A DNA stretch of 16,730 nt from Planctomycetota bacterium (GCA_013213915.1 JABSRK010000040.1:1-16730); one strand, 5' to 3'; counted from the stretch's first letter, positions 7,253 through 14,864 are shown. Notes: a model not told the origin generated them from the letters alone. Translations and numbers: made by a program.

Positions 7253-8251
7253 ATGAAGAACCTTCTGAGCTTGGTGGCTGTGTTGTCCCTTGCGCTAGCG
7301 TTGCCCGCCCAGCGTCCCGGCGGTGGCACCGGTGGCCAGGGTGGCGGTGGTGGCGGCTACGGCGGTTGCCCGCCTGCGGCTTATCCTGCTCCTGCTCCGG
7401 CGCCTGCGCCCGGCCCCGGACCGACTCCCGCTCCGGGTCCCGCTCCCGGTCCTGGTGGTGGGGTGACTCCTGGTTCTCCTTCAGGTGGAACCACCCCCGC
7501 GTCCGGCCGCGGCGGCACCACGCCTCGCGGCGCCGGTGGTCGCGGTGTGCGCGGCCCCTACCGCGGCGGCAAGAAGACGCGCATGAGTTCGGAACAGAGC
7601 TTCTGGCTCGGCGCCGTGACGCTCCCGTGGGAAGGCACGTTCCTCCCGCGCGACGGCGGCGAGGGCTACGACGGTCGCGAGATGACCATCGAGCAGGCCG
7701 TGGCAGCGCGCGACGCGAAGAACGGCTGGAAGATGAAGCAGCTTCCGACCATCGTCTTCGTGTACGACCCGTCCAAAAAGGACCACATGAAGAGCCTGGC
7801 CAAGGTGTCGGGTGACAAGAAGTTCATCAGCGCGTCACGCTACTTCAACCTCTTCCGCGTCGATGTCCGCACCATCAAGGACAAGAAGACGCGCAAGGGC
7901 CTCGGGCAGCCGACCTTCATGGTCTTTAAGGCCAACGGAGATAAGGTCGCATCCGTCGCCAAGGCGACGAGTTTCAAGCCCTTCACCAAGTCCTTCGGCA
8001 AGGTCTTCGAGTCCGACTTCGCCAAGTCGCTGGACAGCGCTGTCGCGTCCATGGGCGCCGTGATTGCCCGCCGCGCCTGGGCCGAGGACGAGATCCGTCG
8101 TCACGAGACGGTTCTGTTCGATCCAGTGACCGGGAAGGTCCAGCAGAACATCAAGCTCGCTATCGCGAAGTACAAGAAGGAGCTGAGGAACCTGAAGCTC
8201 CACGAGAGCATCCTCGTGCGTTTGCAGCGAGGTGCCCTCGTCACCAGGTGA
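7253..8251 (+). CDS. Exported Gly/Pro-rich protein with thioredoxin-like fold lacking CXXC
   Basis: A 332-residue protein of unknown function. Residues 1-20 form a signal peptide (MKN, a Leu/Ala/Val core, then LPAQ). Residues 21-108 are low complexity: a Gly stretch (23-38), an alternating Ala-Pro/Gly-Pro stretch (45-69) and a Gly/Thr/Arg stretch. From about 110 a folded domain begins. PTIVFVYDPSKKD (165-177) and GQPTFMVF (218-225) resemble the first strand and the cis-proline strand of a thioredoxin fold, but DPSK stands where CXXC would be, and the only cysteine (C39) is in the linker. A disulfide role is therefore unlikely. The C-terminal about 60 residues look helical and charged. ATG 7253 is preceded by GAGGAG (7238-7243) and gives a good signal peptide. 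The thioredoxin-like fold is inference from pattern only. Confidence 0.8.
   Translation: MKNLLSLVAVLSLALALPAQRPGGGTGGQGGGGGGYGGCPPAAYPAPAPAPAPGPGPTPAPGPAPGPGGGVTPGSPSGGTTPASGRGGTTPRGAGGRGVRGPYRGGKKTRMSSEQSFWLGAVTLPWEGTFLPRDGGEGYDGREMTIEQAVAARDAKNGWKMKQLPTIVFVYDPSKKDHMKSLAKVSGDKKFISASRYFNLFRVDVRTIKDKKTRKGLGQPTFMVFKANGDKVASVAKATSFKPFTKSFGKVFESDFAKSLDSAVASMGAVIARRAWAEDEIRRHETVLFDPVTGKVQQNIKLAIAKYKKELRNLKLHESILVRLQRGALVTR
7319..7462 (+). repeat. Low-complexity coding repeat (poly-Gly then Ala-Pro/Gly-Pro)
   Basis: In-frame degenerate short repeats encode residues 23-70 of the exported protein: GGN/GGT codons, then alternating Pro codons with GCT/GCG/GGN. Such Pro/Gly spacers commonly separate an export signal from a folded domain and are prone to length change by slippage. 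Confidence 0.7.
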
Positions 8252-8288
8252 GCGGGTCCTCGTGCCCGCGCGTTGAGAGCTGGCCAAG

Positions 8289-8320
8289 ACAGGGCGGCGC
8301 CCCTCGGGATGCCGCCCTGT
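8289..8320 (+). terminator. Perfect 10-bp hairpin between genes, terminator-like but without T run
   Basis: ACAGGGCGGC (8289-8298) pairs perfectly with GCCGCCCTGT (8311-8320) around a 12-base loop, 37 bp after the stop of the thioredoxin-like gene. No T run follows, so it is not a standard intrinsic terminator. It may still end transcription, stabilise an mRNA 3' end or attenuate the downstream gene. Confidence 0.5.
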
Positions 8321-8371
8321 TCGCGTATCTGGAGGGCGGCCTGCCCATGTCCGACCGGGAGGAGGAGTGAC

Positions 8372-9637
8372 GTGCCACGGAGCGGCTTCGTCGGATTGCT
8401 GATCCTGCTCGCCACGCTTCCGGCCACGGCGCAGCCCGGGTACCTGGCGGTGGATGGGGACCCAGGTGCGCGCATTGCCCTGGCGTCTTCGTGGGAGCCC
8501 GCTCCGGTCGTGCGCAACGCGGCCGGGCTCATCACCTCCGCTCCGATTTGGAGCACATACTGGCGGGAGACGGGTCAGCTTGCGACCGAAGACGTTCGTG
8601 CGCCGGTCCCTCCGCTCAAGCTCCTGCAGCAGGATGTCGACCGTGTCCTGGCGTGGGGGGTCAAGGAACACAAGCTCAAGCCCGTTGCCATCTCGACGCC
8701 CAACGCGGTGCTCGTGTTCACCCTGGCTGGCATGCCGTCGAAGGCACTCTCTGAGGACGAACGCAAGCGGCTGGAGGGGCACTTCGCGAAGAAGCTCAAT
8801 CGCAAACTGACACCCCCGCAGGTCGCCCATGTGTTCGCCTTGCGATACCTGCACCTTGAACAGATGTGGCGGGAGCTCATGTGTCTCGATCCGGAGGAGA
8901 CCCCTCACCGCCCGGTTCGGCTTCGTGGCCACTACGGCTCCAAGGGACGGAGTGAGCTCTATGTCTTCCCGAAGCCTGAGCCCTACCGTGAATTCGGCCG
9001 CCACTTCTTCGGCGCGGCGGGCCAGCACGCCAGCTACTGGTGGCACGGCGATACGGAGGTGATCATCGGCGCGTTTCACGCTGGAGGGCTCGATGATGGG
9101 GAGCTTCTCGCACGCTTCGACCACATGGTCGCGCACGACCTCGTCTACCAGTATCGCGCGTTCTACCACTACCTGCCGGCGTGGGTTCCCAACGGCATCG
9201 CGCACCACTTTGCGCGGCGCAACAAGAACGTGCGAAACACGTACATCCTCCTCGGCATGCCAGACCGAGCGAACAGGGCCGGCTGGGAGTGGGACCAGGA
9301 CGGGACCAAGCGTGATTGGTGGCGTGAAGCGAAGGCGCTTGTCAACGCCGGCGAGCACCGGCCGATTACCAAGCTCGGCTTGCACACGCACTATCAGGAG
9401 TTGCACCCCCGCTATCACGTTCAGGCTTGGAGCATGGTCAACTACATGCTCGGAATGGGTAAGGCCCGCTTTCGCACGTTCATGGATGAGATGAAGACGA
9501 AGTCCGAGGACGAGTCGCTCCTCGAGGTCCAGCAGCGCGCCTTCCTGCGTGCGTACGGGGTCAACATGGTCGCGTTCGAGCAGCACTGGAGGCGCTGGGT
9601 CTCCAAGACCAGGCCGCCGAAGCGCCGCAGGGGATAG
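8372..9637 (+). CDS. Exported DUF1570/gluzincin-like protein with degenerate HExxH
   Basis: A 421-residue protein with a signal peptide (about 1-21, ending ATAQ). The start is GTG 8372, strongly supported by GGAGGAGG at 8358-8365, and it yields the signal peptide directly. The central part follows the layout of DUF1570-like gluzincin metallopeptidases: a histidine motif (H251-M-V-A-H255), then LPAWVPNGIAHHF (268-280), then QAWSMVNYML (351-360). In active relatives the first motif reads HExxH and the second P-x-W-x-x-EG. Here Met252 replaces the catalytic Glu and Asn274 replaces the Glu ligand. A standard zinc peptidase activity is therefore doubtful; it may be a pseudo-enzyme or binding protein. 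The family assignment is by motif spacing only. A tRNA gene begins 28 bp after its stop. Confidence 0.75.
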   Translation: MPRSGFVGLLILLATLPATAQPGYLAVDGDPGARIALASSWEPAPVVRNAAGLITSAPIWSTYWRETGQLATEDVRAPVPPLKLLQQDVDRVLAWGVKEHKLKPVAISTPNAVLVFTLAGMPSKALSEDERKRLEGHFAKKLNRKLTPPQVAHVFALRYLHLEQMWRELMCLDPEETPHRPVRLRGHYGSKGRSELYVFPKPEPYREFGRHFFGAAGQHASYWWHGDTEVIIGAFHAGGLDDGELLARFDHMVAHDLVYQYRAFYHYLPAWVPNGIAHHFARRNKNVRNTYILLGMPDRANRAGWEWDQDGTKRDWWREAKALVNAGEHRPITKLGLHTHYQELHPRYHVQAWSMVNYMLGMGKARFRTFMDEMKTKSEDESLLEVQQRAFLRAYGVNMVAFEQHWRRWVSKTRPPKRRRG

Positions 9638-9645
9638 GATGACCC

Positions 9646-9664
9646 CCGCTGCGTCATGCAGCGG
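9646..9664 (+). other. Short hairpin between gluzincin-like gene and tRNA
   Basis: CCGCTGC (9646-9652) pairs with GCAGCGG (9658-9664) around the five-base loop GTCAT, ending one base before the tRNA 5' end. It could be a weak terminator of the upstream gene or a leader structure used in tRNA processing. No T run follows. Confidence 0.3.
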
Positions 9665-9665
9665 C

Positions 9666-9739
9666 GCTCACGTAGCCCAACCGGCAGAGGCAGGGCACTT
9701 AAAATGCCCCCAGTGTGGGTTCGAATCCCACCGTGAGCA
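9666..9739 (+). tRNA. tRNA with anticodon UAA (Leu), short class I variable loop
   Basis: A complete cloverleaf is visible. The acceptor stem GCTCACG/CGTGAGC has seven perfect pairs. The D arm runs 9675-9691 with GG in the loop and a three-pair stem. The anticodon stem GGGCA/TGCCC has five pairs around CTTAAAA, with TAA at 9700-9702. The T arm is GTGGG-TTCGAAT-CCCAC. The discriminator is A (9739); CCA is not encoded. UAA reads the leucine codon UUA. The variable loop is only five bases (CCAGT, 9710-9714), whereas bacterial leucine tRNAs normally have a long class II variable arm. The molecule is thus well formed but atypical for its anticodon, so the amino acid it carries is less certain than the decoding. 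Confidence 0.9.
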
Positions 9740-9793
9740 AAAGAGGGCGCGGATGGCGTGCCGCGGCCGTCGCGTCCGGCTCTTGTCCTCCGT

Positions 9794-11248
9794 TCAGCGA
9801 CCGCGTTTCGGTTTCGACAGGTCGGGGTGCTTCTTCTTCAGAGCGTCGTACTCCGGGTTCACGCACCGGTCGCGCCATTGCCGGAGGACGGCGAGGAGAC
9901 CGGCTTCGTCCTCGCGCTGCTGTCCCTTGTCACCGGTCTTCCCTATCCATGCGTTGAGGAGATGGCGATGGCGTACGAGTTCCGCCTGGTGTTCCGGGTC
10001 GGAGGCGAGATTGACGGTCTCGTCCGGGTCGGCGGCGTGGTCGTAGAGCTCCTCCTTCAGTCGGTCAGGAGCCATGAACCAGGCCTGACGGGCGTCGAGC
10101 TTGCCTTCCGCGTATAGCTGCTTCATGACCTCCACGTATGCAAATAGCCCGCCGCGGCCGTCCTTGTATGTCGGCTGGGTGTACGGCCGGTCGGTCAAGC
10201 CGTTTCGTACGTAGCGGTATCGGTCCGTGCGCACGGTGCGTATGCGGTCGATGGTGAAATCGCAGCGGTCGCGGACCCCGATGATGTGATCGCGAGGGCT
10301 GTAACCCTCGCCGAGTAGCGGGCGGCACTCCATCCACGCGGGAACCGCCACGCCGGCGGCGTCGAGGGTGGTCGCGACGAGGTCGATGACAGCGACGATT
10401 TCGGAGCGACGGGTCCCGGGAGGCAGGAGGTCTTTGCGGGCAGGCCAGCGCGCGATCATGGGGACACGCAGGCCGCCGTCGTAGCAAAACTGCTTGTCGC
10501 GCAGGCAGCGCATCCCGTGGTCGCCATGAAACACGACCAGCGTGTTGTCGGTGAGCCCGTCCTTCTCGAGTTCGGCGAGGATCGCGCCGACGTCCGCGTC
10601 CGTGACCCGGGCGCAGTCGTACTGGTAGGCGAAGAAGTCCCGCAATGTCGGAACGTCGGGGTAGTAGCGCGGCAGGCGGACTGCGTTGCGGGGCGTCGAG
10701 GGAGACGGCTTGCGTCGCTCCTTGCCCCCCTGCACCTGGATGATCCCGAAGAACGGCTGACCATCGGCGCGCTTGCGCCAGGGCATGGCCTTCTTGGGGC
10801 GATAGAACCCGCCTCCGCCCGGCGAGTCGAACATGGACTTCTTGTCGTGGACGAAGTTGTAATCGTGCTTGCCGCCCAAATTGAAGGTGTAGTAGCCCCC
10901 GTCGCGGAGCAGCTCGGGGAACGTTCGTATGCCCTTCGGTAGGTGGATGCGCGAAGCCTTGGTCCGGGAACTGCGGTGGTTGTGGAGCCCGAAGGTGGTG
11001 GCGTACGCGCCTACCATCATGGACGAGCGGCAGGTCGAACAAACCGGAGTCGGTGTGAACGCCCGCTCGAAGAGGACCCCGTCCCTGGCCATGCGGTCGA
11101 GGTGAGGGGTTTGGATGTCCTCCCCGTAGGCACCCGTCAGCGGCGACATGTCCTCGGCCCAGATCCACAGGATGTTGGTCCGTGGCGCGTCCTGGCCGTG
11201 GGCCGCAGAGAGGCACGCGAGCACGACGAGGAGAAGGCGCGCCATCAT
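9794..11248 (-). CDS. Exported S1-family sulfatase with atypical CSTCR active-site motif
   Basis: A 484-residue secreted arylsulfatase-type enzyme (alkaline phosphatase superfamily) that would hydrolyse sulfate esters, probably of glycans, outside the cytoplasm. Residues 1-18 form a signal peptide. Visible landmarks are the metal-site AED (31-33) and YG (41-42), TPHLDRMARDGVLFERAF (47-64), the motif C70-S-T-C-R74 with SSMMVG following, K127/H128, and HGDHG at 241-245 before GGLRVPMIARWP. C70 is the predicted formylglycine precursor, but the standard pattern is C-x-P/A-x-R with TG later; Thr72 and Val79 depart from it. Whether the maturation enzyme accepts it is open. The ATG at 11248 overlaps the stop of the acetyltransferase gene (ATGA), so it is the last gene of the operon. 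Specific substrate unknown. Confidence 0.92.
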   Translation of the reverse strand: MMARLLLVVLACLSAAHGQDAPRTNILWIWAEDMSPLTGAYGEDIQTPHLDRMARDGVLFERAFTPTPVCSTCRSSMMVGAYATTFGLHNHRSSRTKASRIHLPKGIRTFPELLRDGGYYTFNLGGKHDYNFVHDKKSMFDSPGGGGFYRPKKAMPWRKRADGQPFFGIIQVQGGKERRKPSPSTPRNAVRLPRYYPDVPTLRDFFAYQYDCARVTDADVGAILAELEKDGLTDNTLVVFHGDHGMRCLRDKQFCYDGGLRVPMIARWPARKDLLPPGTRRSEIVAVIDLVATTLDAAGVAVPAWMECRPLLGEGYSPRDHIIGVRDRCDFTIDRIRTVRTDRYRYVRNGLTDRPYTQPTYKDGRGGLFAYVEVMKQLYAEGKLDARQAWFMAPDRLKEELYDHAADPDETVNLASDPEHQAELVRHRHLLNAWIGKTGDKGQQREDEAGLLAVLRQWRDRCVNPEYDALKKKHPDLSKPKRGR

Positions 11249-11763
11249 TCCATTCCGGCGACGTTGCGGAGCTCGTCACCCTGAAGACGGTGGAGCAGCC
11301 ACTCGCGACGGCACGGCACCCCGTGCCGTTCGTAGAATTCGAGAGCGAGCTTGTTCCAGTCGAGGACCAGAAAGTCCATGCGACCGCAACCTTCTGCGAC
11401 GGCGGTCTTGGCACACGCGACCATCAGGCGATGCCCCAGCCCGGTGTGCCGGTATTCGGGCAGGACGAACAGGTCCTCCAGGTAAAACGTGGGACGCGCG
11501 AGAAACGTCGAATAAGCCTGGAAGTGCGCCGCGTAGCCAACGATCTGATTGTCCTTGGTCGCGTCTTCCGCGACCAGCAGTCGGTACTTCGGCCGATTGC
11601 CGAATAGATGGTCGATCAGGCGCGTCTTCGCGTCGGCGTCAGGCGTCGGTAACTTCTCGAATGTTGCGAGGGCGTCGACGAGTTGCAAATAGCCCCCGGC
11701 GTCGTCGGGGCGGGCCGGCCTGATGGCGATGTTGTCCGTGTCCGGGGCGTGATTTTCGCTCAA
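11245..11763 (-). CDS. GNAT N-acetyltransferase, SSAT-like (diamine/thialysine type)
   Basis: A 172-residue acetyl-CoA-dependent acetyltransferase. YLEDLFVLPEYRHTGLGHRL is the core GNAT block: strand 4 then the R/Q-x-x-G-x-G/A pyrophosphate loop (RHTGLG). The following FLVLDWNKLALEFYERHG is the C-terminal block, with the Asn and Tyr typical of the fold. The YLED-FV and DWN-FY pattern is close to spermidine/spermine N1-acetyltransferase and thialysine acetyltransferase relatives, so a polyamine or amino-group substrate is likely, though not proven. The start is TTG at 11763 with GGGAGG at 11769-11774 and a five-base spacer. It sits 28 bp after the vWA gene and overlaps the sulfatase by four bases, so all three should be co-expressed. 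Its partner in a secreted-enzyme operon is unexplained. Confidence 0.88.
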   Translation of the reverse strand: MSENHAPDTDNIAIRPARPDDAGGYLQLVDALATFEKLPTPDADAKTRLIDHLFGNRPKYRLLVAEDATKDNQIVGYAAHFQAYSTFLARPTFYLEDLFVLPEYRHTGLGHRLMVACAKTAVAEGCGRMDFLVLDWNKLALEFYERHGVPCRREWLLHRLQGDELRNVAGME

Positions 11764-11791
11764 GGCGTCCTCCCGTTCTACTTCCCCGCTC

Positions 11792-13651
11792 TTACCGCTC
11801 CGGTTCGGACGTGAGGTCCAGGAACCGGCCGTCCGTGGCCGTGGCGAGTTGTTGTAGCCAGCGGCTCTGCGAGGCGCCGACGTTGACTGAGTTGATGCGG
11901 ATCATACGCCCCAGGTTCCACTGGAGCACGGCGTCTCGCAATTCGATGCGGCTCGTGTAGGTGCCTGTGGAGGGATTGCCGTCTGTCAGCAGGAACAACG
12001 TATCCGGCCCCTTCACGACGTCCGACTTGGATGGCTTGCGCTCTGGGTGGAACGCGCGGGACAGACCGTCGTGTATGTTCGTATTGCCCGACGGTGACAA
12101 GGCGCGCACACGGCGGGCGAGCTTCTCTTGCAGTGGTTTTGTCACGCGTTCGAGGCCCTTGGTGGTGACGATGGGCTGGGCCGAATCGCCGTACGCGATG
12201 ACGGTGACCCACGCTTCGCGGCGGAGGTTCTGGACGACGTGCACCAGCTCCTCCTTCGCGAGGTCGAGTCGGCTCTTGATCTCCAGGCCGCGAAGGTGGG
12301 GTGCGTGCTCCACGTGCTCCTGCGCTCGCCCCCCCTTGACGGGCTCCCTCATCGATCCGGACAGGTCGATGACGAACGCCACACGCCCGTTGGGGACCGG
12401 GATCCCGTAGTAGGTGGCGTAATCCATCTTCGGGCGGGTGCCGGTGTCGTTGAGCGTCGCCCCATCCCTGTTCACCTTCCACCACCCGTCCCACGCGGAA
12501 GCTGAAGAGCCCAGGTCCTTTCCGGTCAGCCGGGTCAGGGTGGAGGTTGCGTCATCTGCCGCCCGCACCGACCCGGGCTTCTTCAGGATCGTGATGAGCG
12601 CATCTACCGCGTCGGGTGTCGCGCAGTCGCGCAGCGACCTGATCAACGCCGCCCGCTCGGGCCAGGGACGCTTGGCGGGGATGTGTTCGAGAAGAGGGGC
12701 GACATCGGTCGCGCCGCGCCGGCCGATCGCCTGCAGCAACGCGGCCCGGTCCGGCGTCGGTGTCTCCGCTGCGACGGCCAGCCGCAGGGATTCTCTGCGC
12801 GCCACACCCGAGGGCATGGATGCGAGCGCCCACAGCAGCTCGAGTCGCATGGGTCCGCGCGCCCGACCGAGTGCGGCGACCACCGGGCTGACGGCGGACT
12901 CGTCGGCCACGGACGCGAGGGCGTCGCGCGCTGCGCGACGAGTGCTCGGTAACGCGTCCGGTAGCTTGAGCAGCTTGATCGCAGCCGCGACGCGTTCAGA
13001 GTCAGGCAGGAGCGTCAGGGCGGACCTGACGTCACGGCGTCGCTCAAAGAAGTTCTCGGATTTCAACGCCGCGGCCAGCCGGCGGCGGATGGCGCGCGGG
13101 TCTTCTTCACCGACGAAGCGCAGCCGATCAACGCGGAGGCCCGCGTCGTCGTCGCGCCGCTTTCGTCGGGAGATGCGGAAGGTGCCGATCCCCGCTGACA
13201 TGTCGATGGGCTGTTTTCCGGTTTCGCTCACGACCTTGGTGAGGTCGTATTCGAGGTCACTCCAGCCGGGGGGCAGCACGTGAGTCGAGGACGCCCAGGC
13301 GAGGTTCTTGCGCTTCCTCGCGTCCGCTTCGAAGCGCTGCATGCGGACGAACCACTTCTCCGGCGCGTCACCCTCGTTGAAGACCGATATCCGGAGCGCT
13401 CGGGGATGGGCCGCCGGCAGCCTCCTGATCGTGACGCCGTAGAACCGTCGGTCGGGGGAGGGCGTGATCCGCAGCGCCCCGACGCCGCCGTTGATGTGCT
13501 CCGCTTCGTGCAGCCACGTGGCGCGGCCCTCGACGGTCACGGGCTCGCGTGGATGCCCGTCGAACGCCACGACCTGGCGCTCCCGGTCCTGTCCGAAGGC
13601 GACCGCGGCGAGGATCGAGAGGACGGGGCTGACGCGTGTGAAGAACTTCAT
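11792..13651 (-). CDS. Exported HEAT-repeat and von Willebrand A domain protein
   Basis: A 619-residue protein with a signal peptide (about 1-20, ending AFGQ). Residues 25-182 look like a beta-sandwich of carbohydrate-binding type (WLHEAEHINGG, LRISVFNEG), by pattern only. Residues 187-380 are helical HEAT-like repeats rich in Ala, Leu and Arg, with AWDGWWKVN at 386-394, a W-x2-WW motif I associate with planctomycete HEAT proteins. From about 422 comes a vWA domain with a complete metal-ion adhesion site: D429-L-S431-G-S433, T524 and D557 in LLTDG. Such domains bind partners through a divalent metal. ATG 13651 lies 13 bp after the stop of the small exported protein, with GCGGAG shortly upstream. 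It is probably an adhesion or assembly factor in the cell envelope; the ligand is unknown. Confidence 0.88.
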   Translation of the reverse strand: MKFFTRVSPVLSILAAVAFGQDRERQVVAFDGHPREPVTVEGRATWLHEAEHINGGVGALRITPSPDRRFYGVTIRRLPAAHPRALRISVFNEGDAPEKWFVRMQRFEADARKRKNLAWASSTHVLPPGWSDLEYDLTKVVSETGKQPIDMSAGIGTFRISRRKRRDDDAGLRVDRLRFVGEEDPRAIRRRLAAALKSENFFERRRDVRSALTLLPDSERVAAAIKLLKLPDALPSTRRAARDALASVADESAVSPVVAALGRARGPMRLELLWALASMPSGVARRESLRLAVAAETPTPDRAALLQAIGRRGATDVAPLLEHIPAKRPWPERAALIRSLRDCATPDAVDALITILKKPGSVRAADDATSTLTRLTGKDLGSSASAWDGWWKVNRDGATLNDTGTRPKMDYATYYGIPVPNGRVAFVIDLSGSMREPVKGGRAQEHVEHAPHLRGLEIKSRLDLAKEELVHVVQNLRREAWVTVIAYGDSAQPIVTTKGLERVTKPLQEKLARRVRALSPSGNTNIHDGLSRAFHPERKPSKSDVVKGPDTLFLLTDGNPSTGTYTSRIELRDAVLQWNLGRMIRINSVNVGASQSRWLQQLATATDGRFLDLTSEPER

Positions 13652-13664
13652 GCTCCGCCTGCGG

Positions 13665-13970
13665 TCAAGGGCGCAGACGACCGCTCCCCGTTGCTTGGAG
13701 CTCCCCGAAGCGGCGAGCGGCGTGTTGCCGGACCTTATCCAGACGGTTGAGGATGCGGCACACCTGGGCGCGGTCGCCCTCGGTGCGCGCCGCGACCATG
13801 CGGGCGTGGGCCGATCGCTGGGCGGCGAGGCACCATTCGCCGAGTTCCTTGAGGGTTCCGGCCTCGGGGAACGGCAGCGCGAGGGGATCCGGTGCCTGGG
13901 CTGGCGCCGACCCGTGGGTCATGAAGATGGCCAGGGCGATGAGGAGGGAGGCAATGAGGGGGCGCTTCAT
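13665..13970 (-). CDS. Small exported protein of unknown function
   Basis: A 101-residue protein I do not recognise. Residues 1-25 form a convincing signal peptide (MKRP, hydrophobic core LIASLLIALAIFM, ending APAQA). The mature part is short, helical and charged, with two cysteines (C47 and C71) that could form a disulfide after export. The start at ATG 13970 is preceded by GGAG with a six-base spacer (13977-13980). The same frame is open upstream to 14564, but that extension is antisense to another gene. It begins the minus-strand group followed 13 bp later by the HEAT/vWA gene, so a role as its partner is plausible. Real coding is supported by the signal peptide, ribosome site and tight spacing. 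Confidence 0.7.
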   Translation of the reverse strand: MKRPLIASLLIALAIFMTHGSAPAQAPDPLALPFPEAGTLKELGEWCLAAQRSAHARMVAARTEGDRAQVCRILNRLDKVRQHAARRFGELQATGSGRLRP

Positions 13971-14039
13971 AGGAGGCTCCGGGCCGCTCCAATCTACCGG
14001 ACGGGGCGGCTGCTTGCGTTCCTTGGGTAACATGGCGCC

Positions 14040-14864
14040 GTGACGTGCGTCCTGCTGACGCTGGCCCTCTTGCTGACGGTTGCTCCCGTCCAGGGCCAGG
14101 ACCCGGCACGGGGAGGACCGGGGCGCCTGTTCGTCCGGCTTCTGGAGAGGGTGCCGACGGAGCGGGCGCTCGCGGCGGGGATCCGTGCGTGCCTCCGCGA
14201 ACGACGACTCCTCGAGCACACGCCGCGGGTGACGCTTACACCGCGTGACACCGTCATCGTTCTGCACGGAACGGATGTCTCCGGGCTCAGCCCGGCGAGG
14301 TTGATCATGGCTGCCCAGGGCGTCTCCTCGCCCGGTCCACGGGCTACGGTGCTCGGGCACGTGTCGCTTGCGGTCCCACCGTCTCGCGTGCGTCGCGTGA
14401 TCCGCCGTGTGTTGCCCGGTACGCGTCGCGTGCTCGCCCTGGGTCGGAGCGCAAGCTGGGCTTCCATCGCCGAGGATGTCACGGTCACGGCAGAGTGCCT
14501 GCCGCTGCACCGAGCGGCGGTGATCCGCGGCGTCTACGACGCGCTGTTCATCCACGACGACCACGACGCTCTCTCGTCGGTGGAGGCCCTGATCCAGTTG
14601 TGCGCCGAGAACCGCGTGCCCACCGTCACGACCGCACCGTGGCTCGCGCGTTCCTCGAGCGCCATCGGCGTCATTCCGGATCTGGACGTCGCGGCGTTGC
14701 GCATCGTGGGCCTGCTTGCGCGGCCACGTCTCGCATCTACTCAGGTGCCGTCACTCACGACGATTCACTTGGAGGCCTGGCGCAAGGCGGGCCTGCCTTC
14801 AAGCGCCGGCCGTCTGGCGTGGGCGCACCGGGTTCACGGCGCCGACGCGGGTGCTCTCCGATGA
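14040..14864 (+). CDS. Exported ABC_sub_bind-like periplasmic binding protein
   Basis: A 274-residue protein with a signal peptide (about 1-20, ending VQGQ). The second half matches the layout of ABC_sub_bind (PF04392-type) substrate-binding proteins: YDALFIHDDHDALSS, then CAENRVPTVTTAP, then SAIGVIPDLDVAALRIVGLL and an ending that places a helix with AGLP. The N-terminal half is poorly conserved and the whole is shorter than the usual 300-330 residues. No permease or ATPase gene is nearby. Instead its stop overlaps the ATG of a sensor kinase (ATGA at 14861-14864), so it probably senses a ligand for the kinase rather than feeding a transporter. Start GTG 14040 is chosen because it opens the signal peptide; the ribosome site is weak. 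Confidence 0.75.
   Translation: MTCVLLTLALLLTVAPVQGQDPARGGPGRLFVRLLERVPTERALAAGIRACLRERRLLEHTPRVTLTPRDTVIVLHGTDVSGLSPARLIMAAQGVSSPGPRATVLGHVSLAVPPSRVRRVIRRVLPGTRRVLALGRSASWASIAEDVTVTAECLPLHRAAVIRGVYDALFIHDDHDALSSVEALIQLCAENRVPTVTTAPWLARSSSAIGVIPDLDVAALRIVGLLARPRLASTQVPSLTTIHLEAWRKAGLPSSAGRLAWAHRVHGADAGALR

Noticed and set aside
7835..9586. Minus-strand open frame of 583 codons across two plus-strand genes
   Set aside because: Crosses the intergenic hairpin and both exported-protein genes, with no signal peptide or domain match; a shadow frame.
9740..9793. Possible bidirectional terminator between the tRNA and the sulfatase end
   Set aside because: Only short imperfect pairings (AAGAG/CTCTT and a GCCGCGGC palindrome) with mismatches and no T run are visible.
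10065..11414. Alternative minus-strand frame of 449 codons within the sulfatase region
   Set aside because: The sulfatase frame has the signal peptide and all sulfatase motifs; the alternative is Arg/Pro-rich noise.
13971..14564. Upstream extension of the small exported protein to a start at 14564
   Set aside because: It would be antisense to the ABC_sub_bind-like gene and bury the signal peptide; ATG 13970 has its own ribosome site.
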